Positions 15,939 to 24,246 of a DNA stretch of 30,040 nt are shown here, piece after piece. The notes beneath the pieces are model-generated. The model did not search any database. It saw nothing but the letters and a program-made list of their open reading frames with translations, and was not told the origin of the DNA. The stretch comes from Helicobacteraceae bacterium. GTDB lineage: Bacteria > Campylobacterota > Campylobacteria > Campylobacterales > Helicobacteraceae. The DNA is taken from the NCBI GenBank assembly GCA_029258405.1, contig JARHYY010000033.1, positions 1 through 30,040 on the forward strand, written 5' to 3'. The position numbers and the translations under genes are program-made. Every line of letters starts with the position of its first letter. Position 1 is the stretch's first letter.

Positions 15939-16610
15939 ATGCAGACAATACAAGTCGATAAAAAAATACTCTCAAAAAATGATAAAGAAGCTCTAAAATT
16001 AAAACAAAAGTTTAAAGAAGAAAATGTATTTGTTATCAACCTTATGAGCTCTCCTGGGAGTGGCAAAACAACCTTCCTTGAACATCTAGCTGCTATTACA
16101 AACCCTTCATCTCTTGTTGTCATCGAGGGTGATTTACAAACCAATAGAGATACCATAAGGCTGCAAAAAGTTGGTATAGATGCGTATCAAATATCTACTG
16201 GCGACACCTGCCATCTTGAAGCCTTTATGATTGCAGAAGCATTAGAACATATTGACTATACACAAAAGGATTTTTTATTCATTGAAAATGTAGGCAATCT
16301 CGTATGCCCTGCAAGCTATGATTTAGGTGCAAATATGAATATTGTCGCTCTTTCAGTGAGCGAAGGTGATGATAAGGTATTAAAATATCCTACTATGTTC
16401 TTATGTGCTGATGCTGTGCTTATCACCAAGACTGATCTCATATCTTATTTTAAATTTGACAAAGATAAAATAAAGCAAGATTTGATACAGCTAGGAAAAG
16501 ATATTCCTTTATTCCTTTGCTCATGCAAAGAAATACAAACTTTACATAATATTTTTAATTATTTCAAAGAACAAAGGGGGCTTGGATATGTGTCTTGCCA
16601 TTCCTTCTAA
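15939..16610 (+). CDS. hypB: Hydrogenase/urease nickel incorporation GTPase HypB
   Basis: HypB is the GTPase that works with HypA to load nickel into NiFe-hydrogenase (and, in Helicobacter, urease). From ATG 15939 it is 223 aa: P-loop SPGSGKTT (38-45), metal site Cys91-His92 (GDTCHLEA) with Cys123 (NLVCPA), and TKTD (163-166) as the guanine motif. It lacks the His-rich nickel-storage N-terminus and the CXXCGC motif of other HypBs, as in H. pylori. I chose this start because AAAAAGGAG lies 7 nt upstream; the longer frame from 15909 would contain the promoter and the Shine-Dalgarno sequence. Its 3' end overlaps hypC by 23 nt. Confidence 0.95.
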   Translation: MQTIQVDKKILSKNDKEALKLKQKFKEENVFVINLMSSPGSGKTTFLEHLAAITNPSSLVVIEGDLQTNRDTIRLQKVGIDAYQISTGDTCHLEAFMIAEALEHIDYTQKDFLFIENVGNLVCPASYDLGANMNIVALSVSEGDDKVLKYPTMFLCADAVLITKTDLISYFKFDKDKIKQDLIQLGKDIPLFLCSCKEIQTLHNIFNYFKEQRGLGYVSCHSF

Positions 16611-16830
16611 AGTTATTGCTATCAACAAAGAACATAATACAGCCACATTAGAAACCATGGGGGTACAACGAGAGGCAAGCCTTGATTTAATGCAAGAAGA
16701 GGTATTTGTAGGTGAATATGTGCTCTTGCATATTGGTTATATCATGAGCAAAATTGATGAAAAAAGTGCTCTGATGTCCTTAGAGCTTTATGAGCAAATT
16801 ATAGCTTCCATGGAAGAAGAAAATGCATAG
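16588..16830 (+). CDS. hypC: Hydrogenase maturation chaperone HypC
   Basis: HypC is the small chaperone that shuttles the Fe(CN)2CO moiety between HypD and the hydrogenase large subunit. The 80-aa protein begins MCLAIPSK, with the essential Cys2. The start is therefore ATG 16588 rather than the upstream TTG at 16582, and AAAGGGGG lies 7 nt before it. The gene begins inside the end of hypB. Confidence 0.95.
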   Translation: MCLAIPSKVIAINKEHNTATLETMGVQREASLDLMQEEVFVGEYVLLHIGYIMSKIDEKSALMSLELYEQIIASMEEENA

Positions 16831-16849
16831 AATGCAAGGGAAGACGACA

Positions 16850-16876
16850 ATGTATAAAATACAAGAGTATGCTTAA
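16850..16876 (+). CDS. Eight-codon mini-ORF leading into hypD
   Basis: The short frame MYKIQEYA ends in TAA, and that stop shares its last A with the hypD ATG (TAATG). AAGGGAAG lies just upstream of the mini-ORF, while hypD itself has only a weak ribosome-binding site. It may couple hypD translation to hypC. There is no evidence that the peptide itself matters. Confidence 0.3.
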   Translation: MYKIQEYA

Positions 16877-17988
16877 TGAAATATTTTACTCAAAATTTCA
16901 CAGACCCTTTTAGGGACAAAACCAAAATTGCTAAACTCATTGATGCAATTACACGGTATGCACAAAAACTTTCAGCACCTTTACATATCATGGAGGTATG
17001 TGGCGGGCATACACATACTATTATGAAATATGGCTTTTTGCAAATGCTCCCAAAAAATATTGTATTTATTCATGGTCCTGGTTGCCCTGTATGTATCATG
17101 CCTCGTTCAAGGATAGATCACGCATATACCTTAAGCATGCAAAAAGATGTTATTCTGCTTTGCTTAGGTGATTTAATGAAAGTTCCCGGTTCTTTAGGCT
17201 CATTAAGCGAGGCTCGCTCTCTAGGAGCTGATATTAGATTTATTTATTCTCCTCTTGAAGCTCTTAAAATCGCCCAAGAAAACCCACAAAAAAGCATTAT
17301 TTTTTTTGCTATTGGTTTTGAAACAACAACACCTATGAGTGCTGCTCTACTTGAACGCACAAAGAATGAAAAAGTGAATAACTTGCTTTTTCACATCAAT
17401 CATGTTACTATAATAGAACCATTAAATGCTCTTTTAAGCTCTCAAGAAAATCTCATTGATGCATTACTTGCCCCATCTCATGTAAGTGTTATCACAGGTT
17501 CTCAAATATATGAACCATTACAAAAACAATATAATATTCCTATAGTTATTGCTGGTTTTGAGCCTACAGATATTTTAGAATCGATATTTATGATTCTCCA
17601 ACAACATATTAACAAAAAACCACAACTTCAAAACCAATATCTGCGCTGTGTTCATCCCGATGGCAATATAAAAGCCCAAAAAATGATACAGCAATATTTT
17701 GAAAAAAGAGATTTTGAATGGAGAGGGTTGGGCATTATTCCGCTATCAGCATGGAAAATTAAAGATACATATTCCTTATTTGATGCAGAAGTTATTTTTG
17801 CAGATTGCTTGAAAGATATACATTCCAAAGATGATAAAAATTGTATTTGCGGAGATATTTTACGCGGAGTAAAAAAACCAAAACAATGTGCTCTATTTGG
17901 CACTTTATGCACACCAAGAAACCCTATAGGTAGCTGTATGGTTAGCAGTGAGGGTGCATGTGCTGCTTATTATAAATATGCCCTTTGA
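16876..17988 (+). CDS. hypD: Hydrogenase maturation scaffold HypD
   Basis: HypD is the [4Fe-4S] protein on which the Fe(CN)2CO group of NiFe-hydrogenase is assembled with HypC and HypE. The 370-aa length is typical. Family motifs are CGGHTH (42-47, with the key Cys42), GPGCPVC (67-73) and GFETTTP. The C-terminal cysteine set lies around ICGDILRGVKKPKQCALFGTLC and continues to GACAAY. Its stop codon overlaps the presumed TTG start of the helicase gene. Confidence 0.96.
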   Translation: MKYFTQNFTDPFRDKTKIAKLIDAITRYAQKLSAPLHIMEVCGGHTHTIMKYGFLQMLPKNIVFIHGPGCPVCIMPRSRIDHAYTLSMQKDVILLCLGDLMKVPGSLGSLSEARSLGADIRFIYSPLEALKIAQENPQKSIIFFAIGFETTTPMSAALLERTKNEKVNNLLFHINHVTIIEPLNALLSSQENLIDALLAPSHVSVITGSQIYEPLQKQYNIPIVIAGFEPTDILESIFMILQQHINKKPQLQNQYLRCVHPDGNIKAQKMIQQYFEKRDFEWRGLGIIPLSAWKIKDTYSLFDAEVIFADCLKDIHSKDDKNCICGDILRGVKKPKQCALFGTLCTPRNPIGSCMVSSEGACAAYYKYAL

Positions 17989-19691
17989 GATTTCCAATGT
18001 CTGGATTAATGGCTTATGCTGCTGAATTATACCACCACTTCTTAGAAGAAAATAAACTCGCTTTGCAAAAAATAAATATTATAAAAAAAGGAAAGGTGAA
18101 TGATTTTGTACGACTCACTCTAGCCATGCGCCATATACATACAGAATCTCTTGCTTTACGCATTGGAGAAGAAATGTTTGCTATTGATGGGGAAAATATT
18201 CAAATGCAATATAATGATGAACAAGGCATTATGGATCTTTATAGCAAACAAACCATTATAGATTCAATGTTAAATGAAAATGTAGAACTTTTTTCTGACT
18301 TAAAATTTCTAGTAAAAAATATTCAAAAGTTTTACGAAAAACATGAGAACATGCAAAGCCTATTTGACACAAAGCGACTTAAACATATATCCCAAAACAT
18401 GAGCCTTTTAGGCGAAATGCCACAGATTCCTTCTCTTGATACCTATCAAAACCATGCTCTCAACATTTTATTTAAATATCCCATTTCATATATTTGGGGT
18501 CCTCCTGGTAGCGGAAAAACAAAAGGTGTTCTCCTTGAAGCTCTTTTGTTTTTGCTACAAAAACAAAAAAAAGTGCTATTGCTTGCTCCAACTAATAATG
18601 CATTAGAACAAATTTTATTTGCCATTTTGCCACGAATCCAAGAAAAAGGCTATAGACTTGATCATATCATACGCTTAGGTATCCCAACAAAAACATTTCT
18701 TAGGCATTATGAAGAAGTATGTGATCCAACAGTAGTGCAACAAGAGAGCAATCTTTTTGTTTCTAAAAAAGATTATAAGCAACGCATCAAAGAATCACTT
18801 ATCATTGCTTCAACCCTTGATAGCTTCATTAAAAAACATCATAGCATAGAAGATATTGAACATATTTTTCTTGACGAAGCACCCTATGCACCTCTTATTA
18901 AAGCTTTAACATTGAGCTATTTTCAAGCCCCATTAACATTACTAGGTGATCATAAACAGCTTGGTCCTGTTTGTGAATTAGGTGAAAAAGATTTTCATGG
19001 AGAGCAATGCATCATGAAAAGCTGGTTTTTATCTGCCCTTTATATAGAAAGTTTTCACAAAAAGCATGAAGAGCTTTTTAACACTACAACACATTTACCA
19101 TTATTTAAAGAAATTAGATGTGCTAAACTCATTCAGAGCTATCGATATGGAACAAATCTTACTAATATTTTAGAAAAGTTTATATACCATATAGGCTTAA
19201 AAGGCTTAAATAAAACAACAGAAATCTTATATATAGACAGTGGGAAATCTTTTATTACACCTAAAAAATATGAAAGTGCTTCAGAAGCAAAAGAAATTTC
19301 ATTCCTTTCACTCTCTCTTGTAGATGAAGAGTTACAAAAACAACGAAATGATATTTTTGCCATCATCACCCCTTTTAACGCACAAAGAAACAAAATATTA
19401 GAATTCTGCCCCTACCTCAAAGATAAAGATAAGGTATTAACTATTCATAAAAGCCAAGGGCTTGAGTTTGATATTGTTGTTTTTTCCCCTGTACTTTTAC
19501 ATTATCACCTTACAAACTCAACTAATCCATTTGCACTTTGTGCATTAAATGTAGCTATTAGCCGTGCAAGGGAAAAAATCATTATTGTATGTGATGTAAA
19601 TTTTTGGAAACAGCAAAACCAACAATTTTTATGTGCTTTATTGCAACAAGCAAAACCCTTAAGCATAAGGAGTGACTATGAAGCCACATAA
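17985..19691 (+). CDS. Superfamily 1 (UPF1/DNA2-NAM7-like) helicase embedded in the hyp operon
   Basis: This 568-aa protein has a full SF1B helicase core. A Gln (155) precedes Walker A GPPGSGKT (172-179). Next come motif Ia APTNNALEQ (201-209), Walker B LDEAP (296-300), motif III GDHKQL (321-326), QSYRYG (384-389), TPFNAQR (462-468), motif V HKSQGLE (488-494) and motif VI NVAISRAR (522-529). All catalytic residues look intact. The first 150 residues resemble the beta-barrel/stalk region of UPF1-like enzymes; I see no nuclease or zinc domain. The start may be TTG 17985 (overlapping the hypD stop) or ATG 17997; neither has a strong ribosome-binding site. The 3' end overlaps hypE by 14 nt. Whether the substrate is RNA or DNA, and any link to hydrogenase, are unknown. 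Confidence 0.9.
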   Translation: MRFPMSGLMAYAAELYHHFLEENKLALQKINIIKKGKVNDFVRLTLAMRHIHTESLALRIGEEMFAIDGENIQMQYNDEQGIMDLYSKQTIIDSMLNENVELFSDLKFLVKNIQKFYEKHENMQSLFDTKRLKHISQNMSLLGEMPQIPSLDTYQNHALNILFKYPISYIWGPPGSGKTKGVLLEALLFLLQKQKKVLLLAPTNNALEQILFAILPRIQEKGYRLDHIIRLGIPTKTFLRHYEEVCDPTVVQQESNLFVSKKDYKQRIKESLIIASTLDSFIKKHHSIEDIEHIFLDEAPYAPLIKALTLSYFQAPLTLLGDHKQLGPVCELGEKDFHGEQCIMKSWFLSALYIESFHKKHEELFNTTTHLPLFKEIRCAKLIQSYRYGTNLTNILEKFIYHIGLKGLNKTTEILYIDSGKSFITPKKYESASEAKEISFLSLSLVDEELQKQRNDIFAIITPFNAQRNKILEFCPYLKDKDKVLTIHKSQGLEFDIVVFSPVLLHYHLTNSTNPFALCALNVAISRAREKIIIVCDVNFWKQQNQQFLCALLQQAKPLSIRSDYEAT

Positions 19692-20685
19692 AAATATTAT
19701 TACTTTAGCAGAAGGAAGTGGAGGCATAGAAAGCCAAGAGCTCATTGCTGAATATTTTCAGCCATTTTTAAACCTTAAACAACATACAGAAGATGCAGGG
19801 ATATTCAATGCAACAGGAGCAATGGCTGTAAGCACTGATGCTTACACTGTATCTCCTTTGTTTTTTCCTGGTGGAGATATTGGAAAACTAAGCATCTGTG
19901 GGAGCTTAAATGATATTGCCATGATGGGAGCAAAGGGGGCATATCTTACATGTTCTTTTGTTATAGAAGAAGGTTTTTTGAAATCTCATTTGCAAACAAT
20001 ACTTTCTTCCATGGCGAAAGAATTACAAAAAGCCCAAGTATCCATTATAAGTGGAGATACAAAAGTAGTGCAAAAAGGTACATTACAAGGCATGTCCATT
20101 ACCACAACAGCCATAGGAGAGGTTGAATACCATGGCTTGTCAGCAAGTGGTTTGAAGGCAGAAGATTCTATCATTCTTACTTCTTATGCAGGCACACATG
20201 GAGCATTAATTTATGCCTTACGCAAAGGCATTGAGCTTCAAAGCTCATTGCAAAGCGATTGCAAGCAACTTTATCCTATTATTGCTCCATTATTTAAAGA
20301 AATACATATCCATGCATTACGAGATGCCACAAGAGGGGGCATTGCAGCGGTGCTCAATGAATGGGCACATTCATCAAACATAGGCATTGTTATTGAGCAA
20401 GAAAAAATTCCATTTCAGCAAGAGGTATTAGGGATTAGTGAGTTTTTGGGGCTTGATCCACTTTGTTTGGCAAATGAAGGAGCTGCATTAATAGCTGTAC
20501 CCGAACAATATGCACACACTGCCCTAGATATTTTAGCTCACAATGGAGCAAAAGAAGCCGCAATTATTGGCAGGGCTGTCAATATGCACCATAAAAAAGT
20601 TGTAAGCATAAACAAGATAGGACATCTCCAAAGCAAACAAATTATTGAATATCCAAGCGGTGAAATATTACCTAGGATATGTTAA
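19678..20685 (+). CDS. hypE: Hydrogenase maturation protein HypE (thiocarbamoyl dehydratase)
   Basis: HypE dehydrates the carbamoyl group received from HypF on its C-terminal cysteine to a cyanide ligand for the NiFe site. The 335-aa protein begins KNIITLAEGSGG and ends PRIC, the obligatory terminal Cys. It shows the PurM-like fold landmarks STDAYTVSPLFFPGGDIGK, GDTKVV and RDATRGG. I set the start at ATG 19678 because AAGGAG (19667-19672) lies 5 nt upstream; the GTG at 19672 overlaps that Shine-Dalgarno sequence. HypF is not in the window. Confidence 0.96.
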   Translation: MKPHKNIITLAEGSGGIESQELIAEYFQPFLNLKQHTEDAGIFNATGAMAVSTDAYTVSPLFFPGGDIGKLSICGSLNDIAMMGAKGAYLTCSFVIEEGFLKSHLQTILSSMAKELQKAQVSIISGDTKVVQKGTLQGMSITTTAIGEVEYHGLSASGLKAEDSIILTSYAGTHGALIYALRKGIELQSSLQSDCKQLYPIIAPLFKEIHIHALRDATRGGIAAVLNEWAHSSNIGIVIEQEKIPFQQEVLGISEFLGLDPLCLANEGAALIAVPEQYAHTALDILAHNGAKEAAIIGRAVNMHHKKVVSINKIGHLQSKQIIEYPSGEILPRIC

Positions 20686-20694
20686 GGACAAATT

Positions 20695-21039
20695 ATGCAT
20701 GAATATTCTGTTGTTGCATCACTTATGGAACTCTGTGAACAATATGTTCAAAGCCATAATGCACAAAAAGTTGTCAGGGTTGTCGTAGAAATAGGAGAAA
20801 GGAGCGGGGTAAATGCAGATTTATTTCGTAGTGCGTTTGAGAACTATAAAGAGGGGGGGATATGTGCACAAAGCAGCCTAGAAATTAAAATAACACCCAT
20901 AACAATAGCATGCAAAGCATGCGAACAAGTTTTTCAACCAAATCATCTTGAATATGGCAATTGCATTTATTGCCAAAGCACTCACACCTATATTAAAGAG
21001 GGCAATGAAATGAAACTTTTAACATTAGAGCTTGAATAA
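20695..21039 (+). CDS. hypA: Hydrogenase/urease nickel metallochaperone HypA
   Basis: HypA delivers nickel to hydrogenase, and in Helicobacter also to urease, with HypB. The 114-aa protein begins MHEYSVV, where His2 and the backbone form the nickel site. Its structural zinc site is Cys73, Cys76, Cys90 and Cys93 (two CxxC pairs). The start follows AAGGAC. A run of seven G bases (20853-20859) lies in the coding sequence, upstream of the zinc cysteines. Confidence 0.96.
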   Translation: MHEYSVVASLMELCEQYVQSHNAQKVVRVVVEIGERSGVNADLFRSAFENYKEGGICAQSSLEIKITPITIACKACEQVFQPNHLEYGNCIYCQSTHTYIKEGNEMKLLTLELE

Positions 21040-21050
21040 GAAGGGACAAT

Positions 21051-22196
21051 ATGGAAGATAGAGAAAAAGAAATGCTTATGCGATTTATTCAGCAGGAATC
21101 TGACATTAAAGAACGCTGGCAGATTGTAGAAATTTTTGAAGAAGAGAGAAAGCGTTTCGAAGAAGAGAGAAAAACACTCATTGAGGAATGTGAAAGACTT
21201 GATAGAGAATATCAAGAAAAAACAGCTTTAGTACAACAGCTACAAGAGCAACTTAGCACTCTGGAAATGAGCTTTAAAGAAATTGAACGCAAGGAAAAAG
21301 AGAGCAAAGAACTCTTCAAAGAACGAGAAACACAATCGCACCAACTTCAAAGCGAAAATGAAGAGCTAGCAGAAAAAGTAAAAAAACATAAATCAGATTT
21401 TAAAGAATTGAGCATAGGAGTAGAAAGCCTAAAAGCGGAATATATAGTGCGACAAAACGCACTGAATGATATTAAAAAAAGGAGAGACTCCCTTCTTGAA
21501 AGTGCTGCAGAATCAAGTTTATACGAAGCAATTCCCTTAAGGCAAGTAGAAGTTATAGGCAGAGGTGGCAAGGTTATTAAAGCAACGCCTGCAAAAAACT
21601 ACTATGAGCACACTATTATATCCATACAAAGCGAAGAAAATCGCAGCGAAAAAGAATTACTAGAAGAAATTGAAAAGCTTCAGGCTAAAAGCATTGATCT
21701 TGAAATTGAAAAAGCCAATATGAGCATTGAGTTACGAGAACTTAAAGGTGAATTGCACATTCTTAAAAATACTTTGCTTACACACAAAAAACATCAACCA
21801 CAATCAATAACCACTCAAGTTATCACCCATTCTACTAAGCCTGATGAAAGCACAAAAGATACTCCTATTGATTTAAAAATTGCACATAAAATTTCAGCAT
21901 TAGGCGAACCTGTTGAGCCTAGCAACTTTAAGCAAGAAACAGATAATGAAGCTCTTGAGGTATTAAATGAAGAAAGTTTTGAGCAATTCAAACAACCAGA
22001 ACAGCTAGAACAACACATAGAAGAAACTCAACAAACAGCAGAGCAACCAACCCCAGAGGAAACAACACCACCTATTGCTGAAGAAAAAGATTTGCCAAAA
22101 AACACAAACACTAAAAAAGGCAATCCATTTTTTAATGGCAATATGCGCATCATCACCCCAAAAGGCTTTAAAAAACCAAATGAGGTACTTGATTGA
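21051..22196 (+). CDS. Long coiled-coil protein between hypA and lpxB
   Basis: I do not recognise a named family; from its position I take it as the counterpart of the unnamed H. pylori gene between hypA and lpxB. The 381-aa protein is very charged. A coiled coil runs from about 15 to 150, with a short tandem EEERKRFEEERKTL. It is followed by a non-coiled island QVEVIGRGGKVIKATPAKNY (165-184), a second coiled coil (about 196-245), a long Glu/Gln/Pro/Thr-rich linker, and a basic tail NGNMRIITPKGFKKPNEVLD (362-381). There is no signal peptide or membrane span. It starts 11 nt after hypA with AAGGGAC upstream, and its stop overlaps the TTG of lpxB. Function is unknown; structural or scaffolding use is a guess. 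Confidence 0.85.
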   Translation: MEDREKEMLMRFIQQESDIKERWQIVEIFEEERKRFEEERKTLIEECERLDREYQEKTALVQQLQEQLSTLEMSFKEIERKEKESKELFKERETQSHQLQSENEELAEKVKKHKSDFKELSIGVESLKAEYIVRQNALNDIKKRRDSLLESAAESSLYEAIPLRQVEVIGRGGKVIKATPAKNYYEHTIISIQSEENRSEKELLEEIEKLQAKSIDLEIEKANMSIELRELKGELHILKNTLLTHKKHQPQSITTQVITHSTKPDESTKDTPIDLKIAHKISALGEPVEPSNFKQETDNEALEVLNEESFEQFKQPEQLEQHIEETQQTAEQPTPEETTPPIAEEKDLPKNTNTKKGNPFFNGNMRIITPKGFKKPNEVLD

Positions 22197-23251
22197 AAAT
22201 ATTGCTCAGTGCTTTGGAGCCTAGCTCCAATCTCCATTTGCAATCACTTATCAAAAAAATGGATAATAACCTAGATTTCATGGGCATATTTGATCCTCAT
22301 ATTTTACCTCATTCAACACCCATTTGCACTTCTCAAGAGTTTTCTGTGATGGGCTTTAGCGATGTTTTATATAAAATACCCTTTATTATACGCATCAAAA
22401 AAGAAATGCTTAAAGCGGCGAGTTATGCAGATAAAATCTTGCTTATGGATTCATCATCTTTTAATATTCCATTGGCAAAGAATATTAAAAAAAAGGGATA
22501 TAAAGGAGAGATTATTTACTATATTCTCCCTCAAGTATGGGTATGGAAACAATGGAGAGCAAGAATATTAGAGCAATATTGTGATAAACTTGCTGCCATA
22601 CTCCCTTTTGAAACCTCTTACTATCAATCAAAGGCTCAATTTGTGGGCAACCCATTATTAGATGAGCTACCATCTTTAGAAGACATAAAACATGGCAATA
22701 AAGAAGTTGCCTTTTTACCGGGCAGTCGAGCAACAGAAATCCGCCATCTCTTCCCCATCTTTGCACAAGTTGCTACAATCTTAAGGGCAGAGGGTTATAC
22801 AACAACGCTTATTATTCCCCATGCCCTTAAAGACAAAAATATAGAATCTCTTTATGGAAATATTGATGGTTTTCACATAAGTTTTGATGCCATCTCGATT
22901 CTAAGTCGATGTTTTTTTGCTTTTATCTGCAGTGGCACAGCCACTCTTCAGGCTGCTCTCCTAGGCACACCTTTTGTGCTTGCCTATCGCACAAAACCTT
23001 TTGATTATTGGATAGCAAGAACATTTATTAACCCAAAATATGTAGGGCTTGCTAATATTCTTTGCCACAAAATGGGAAAGAATATTTTTCACCAAGAGCT
23101 TTTACAAAATGATGTTAATATTCATTCGCTATTATATGCTTTTAGAAACACAAAACGAGATATTTTTTTACAAACAGCTTATGATTTACGCAACTATCTC
23201 CAACATGGAAGTGCAGAAATAGTAGCCAAATGGCTTACAAATAAAAACTGA
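22193..23251 (+). CDS. lpxB: Lipid-A-disaccharide synthase
   Basis: LpxB joins UDP-2,3-diacylglucosamine and lipid X to form the lipid A disaccharide at the inner face of the cytoplasmic membrane. The 352-aa GT-B protein shows the N-terminal SALEPSSNLHL loop (the family usually has GEASGD), YYILPQVWVWKQWR, FVGNPLLDE, LPGSRATEIRHLFP and the SGTATLQAALLGTPFVLAYR donor-site segment. It starts with TTG overlapping the TGA of the coiled-coil gene (TTGA), so it is probably translationally coupled. Confidence 0.95.
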   Translation: MKILLSALEPSSNLHLQSLIKKMDNNLDFMGIFDPHILPHSTPICTSQEFSVMGFSDVLYKIPFIIRIKKEMLKAASYADKILLMDSSSFNIPLAKNIKKKGYKGEIIYYILPQVWVWKQWRARILEQYCDKLAAILPFETSYYQSKAQFVGNPLLDELPSLEDIKHGNKEVAFLPGSRATEIRHLFPIFAQVATILRAEGYTTTLIIPHALKDKNIESLYGNIDGFHISFDAISILSRCFFAFICSGTATLQAALLGTPFVLAYRTKPFDYWIARTFINPKYVGLANILCHKMGKNIFHQELLQNDVNIHSLLYAFRNTKRDIFLQTAYDLRNYLQHGSAEIVAKWLTNKN

Positions 23252-23310
23252 AATAAGTAGTTTTTAAAAGCCTCTTGTGTATGATTAGTATTATAAAAAT
23301 GGAGTACAAA

Positions 23311-23799
23311 ATGCAAAAAGAACCTATGACTGAATATGGTTATGAAAAAGTTGTTGCCGAACTTAAACATTTCAAAGAGATTGAACGCCCTAACATTGTA
23401 AAGGAAATTGATATAGCAAGAGGGCACGGGGACCTTAAAGAAAATGCTGAATATCATGCAGCAAAAGAAAAGCAACTTTTTATTGAGGCAAAAATTAAAG
23501 AGCTCACCGAGCTTATATCATGTATTCATGTTTTAGATCCTTCTACATTAAAGCATGACAAAATTGGTTTTGGCTCAACTTTTGAGATTTTAGATATAAA
23601 AAATGATAAGAATATAACCTATACAATAGTAGGCAGCACAGAAAGCAATCCTGAAAAAGGGCTTATTTCATTTAACTCACCTTTAGCAAAAGCATTTTTA
23701 GGAAAAGAAGAAGGCGATGAGGTTATATTGAAATTACCCAATGGAGAAATGGAATATGAAGTATTGAATGTTGGATTTAAAGCTATCACTTTTCACTAA
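23311..23799 (+). CDS. greA: Transcription elongation factor GreA
   Basis: GreA enters the RNA polymerase secondary channel and stimulates cleavage of backtracked RNA. From ATG 23311 it is 162 aa. The N-terminal coiled coil carries the functional tip DIARGHGDLKENAEYHAAKE, and the C-terminal FKBP-like domain contains TIVGSTESNPEKGLISFNSP. I moved the start because GGAG (23301-23304) precedes this ATG and the twelve extra residues of the longer frame are foreign to the family. Confidence 0.95.
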   Translation: MQKEPMTEYGYEKVVAELKHFKEIERPNIVKEIDIARGHGDLKENAEYHAAKEKQLFIEAKIKELTELISCIHVLDPSTLKHDKIGFGSTFEILDIKNDKNITYTIVGSTESNPEKGLISFNSPLAKAFLGKEEGDEVILKLPNGEMEYEVLNVGFKAITFH

Positions 23800-23811
23800 C
23801 AAGGGTTTCAA

Positions 23812-24246
23812 ATGATTTTATATATAAAAAAACTCTCAAATACAGCTCTTATCCCATCATACCAAAGCAAAGGAGCATCAGGCTTTGACTTGCATGCTGA
23901 CGAAAGTACGCAAATCGCTCCACATGCTCAAAAAACAATTAAAACGGGTATTGCTATTGCCCTTGAAAAAGGATATGAATTGCAAATTCGCCCTCGAAGT
24001 GGTTTAGCATCTCAATATGGAATCACTGTTTTAAATGCACCCGGCACTATTGATAGCGATTATCGTGGTGAGTTAATGGTTATACTCATTAACCATTCAG
24101 ATACTGTATTTTGCATTGAACATGGAGATAGAATTGCCCAAGCTGTTATACAACGAGTTATTCAATGTGAATTTCAAATTGTTGAAGAACTTGATACAAC
24201 ACAAAGAAATACTAATGGACTAGGAAGCACAGGAATATCATCATGA
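23812..24246 (+). CDS. dut: dUTP diphosphatase
   Basis: Dut hydrolyses dUTP to dUMP, keeping uracil out of DNA and feeding dTMP synthesis. The 144-aa trimeric-type enzyme shows the five motifs: GFDLHAD, RPRSGLA, the APGTIDSDYRGEL catalytic stretch, GDRIAQAV and the C-terminal GLGSTG arm, where Leu replaces the usual stacking Phe (FGSTG). It starts 12 nt after greA and ends in an ATGA overlap with the next gene. Confidence 0.95.
   Translation: MILYIKKLSNTALIPSYQSKGASGFDLHADESTQIAPHAQKTIKTGIAIALEKGYELQIRPRSGLASQYGITVLNAPGTIDSDYRGELMVILINHSDTVFCIEHGDRIAQAVIQRVIQCEFQIVEELDTTQRNTNGLGSTGISS

Noticed and set aside
15869..16156. Minus-strand frame of 95 codons opposite hypB
   Set aside because: Antisense to the conserved HypB P-loop region; no supporting ribosome-binding site.
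23275..23297. TTGTGT and TATAAA as a greA promoter
   Set aside because: The boxes are only 11 bp apart and the start would fall in the ribosome-binding site.
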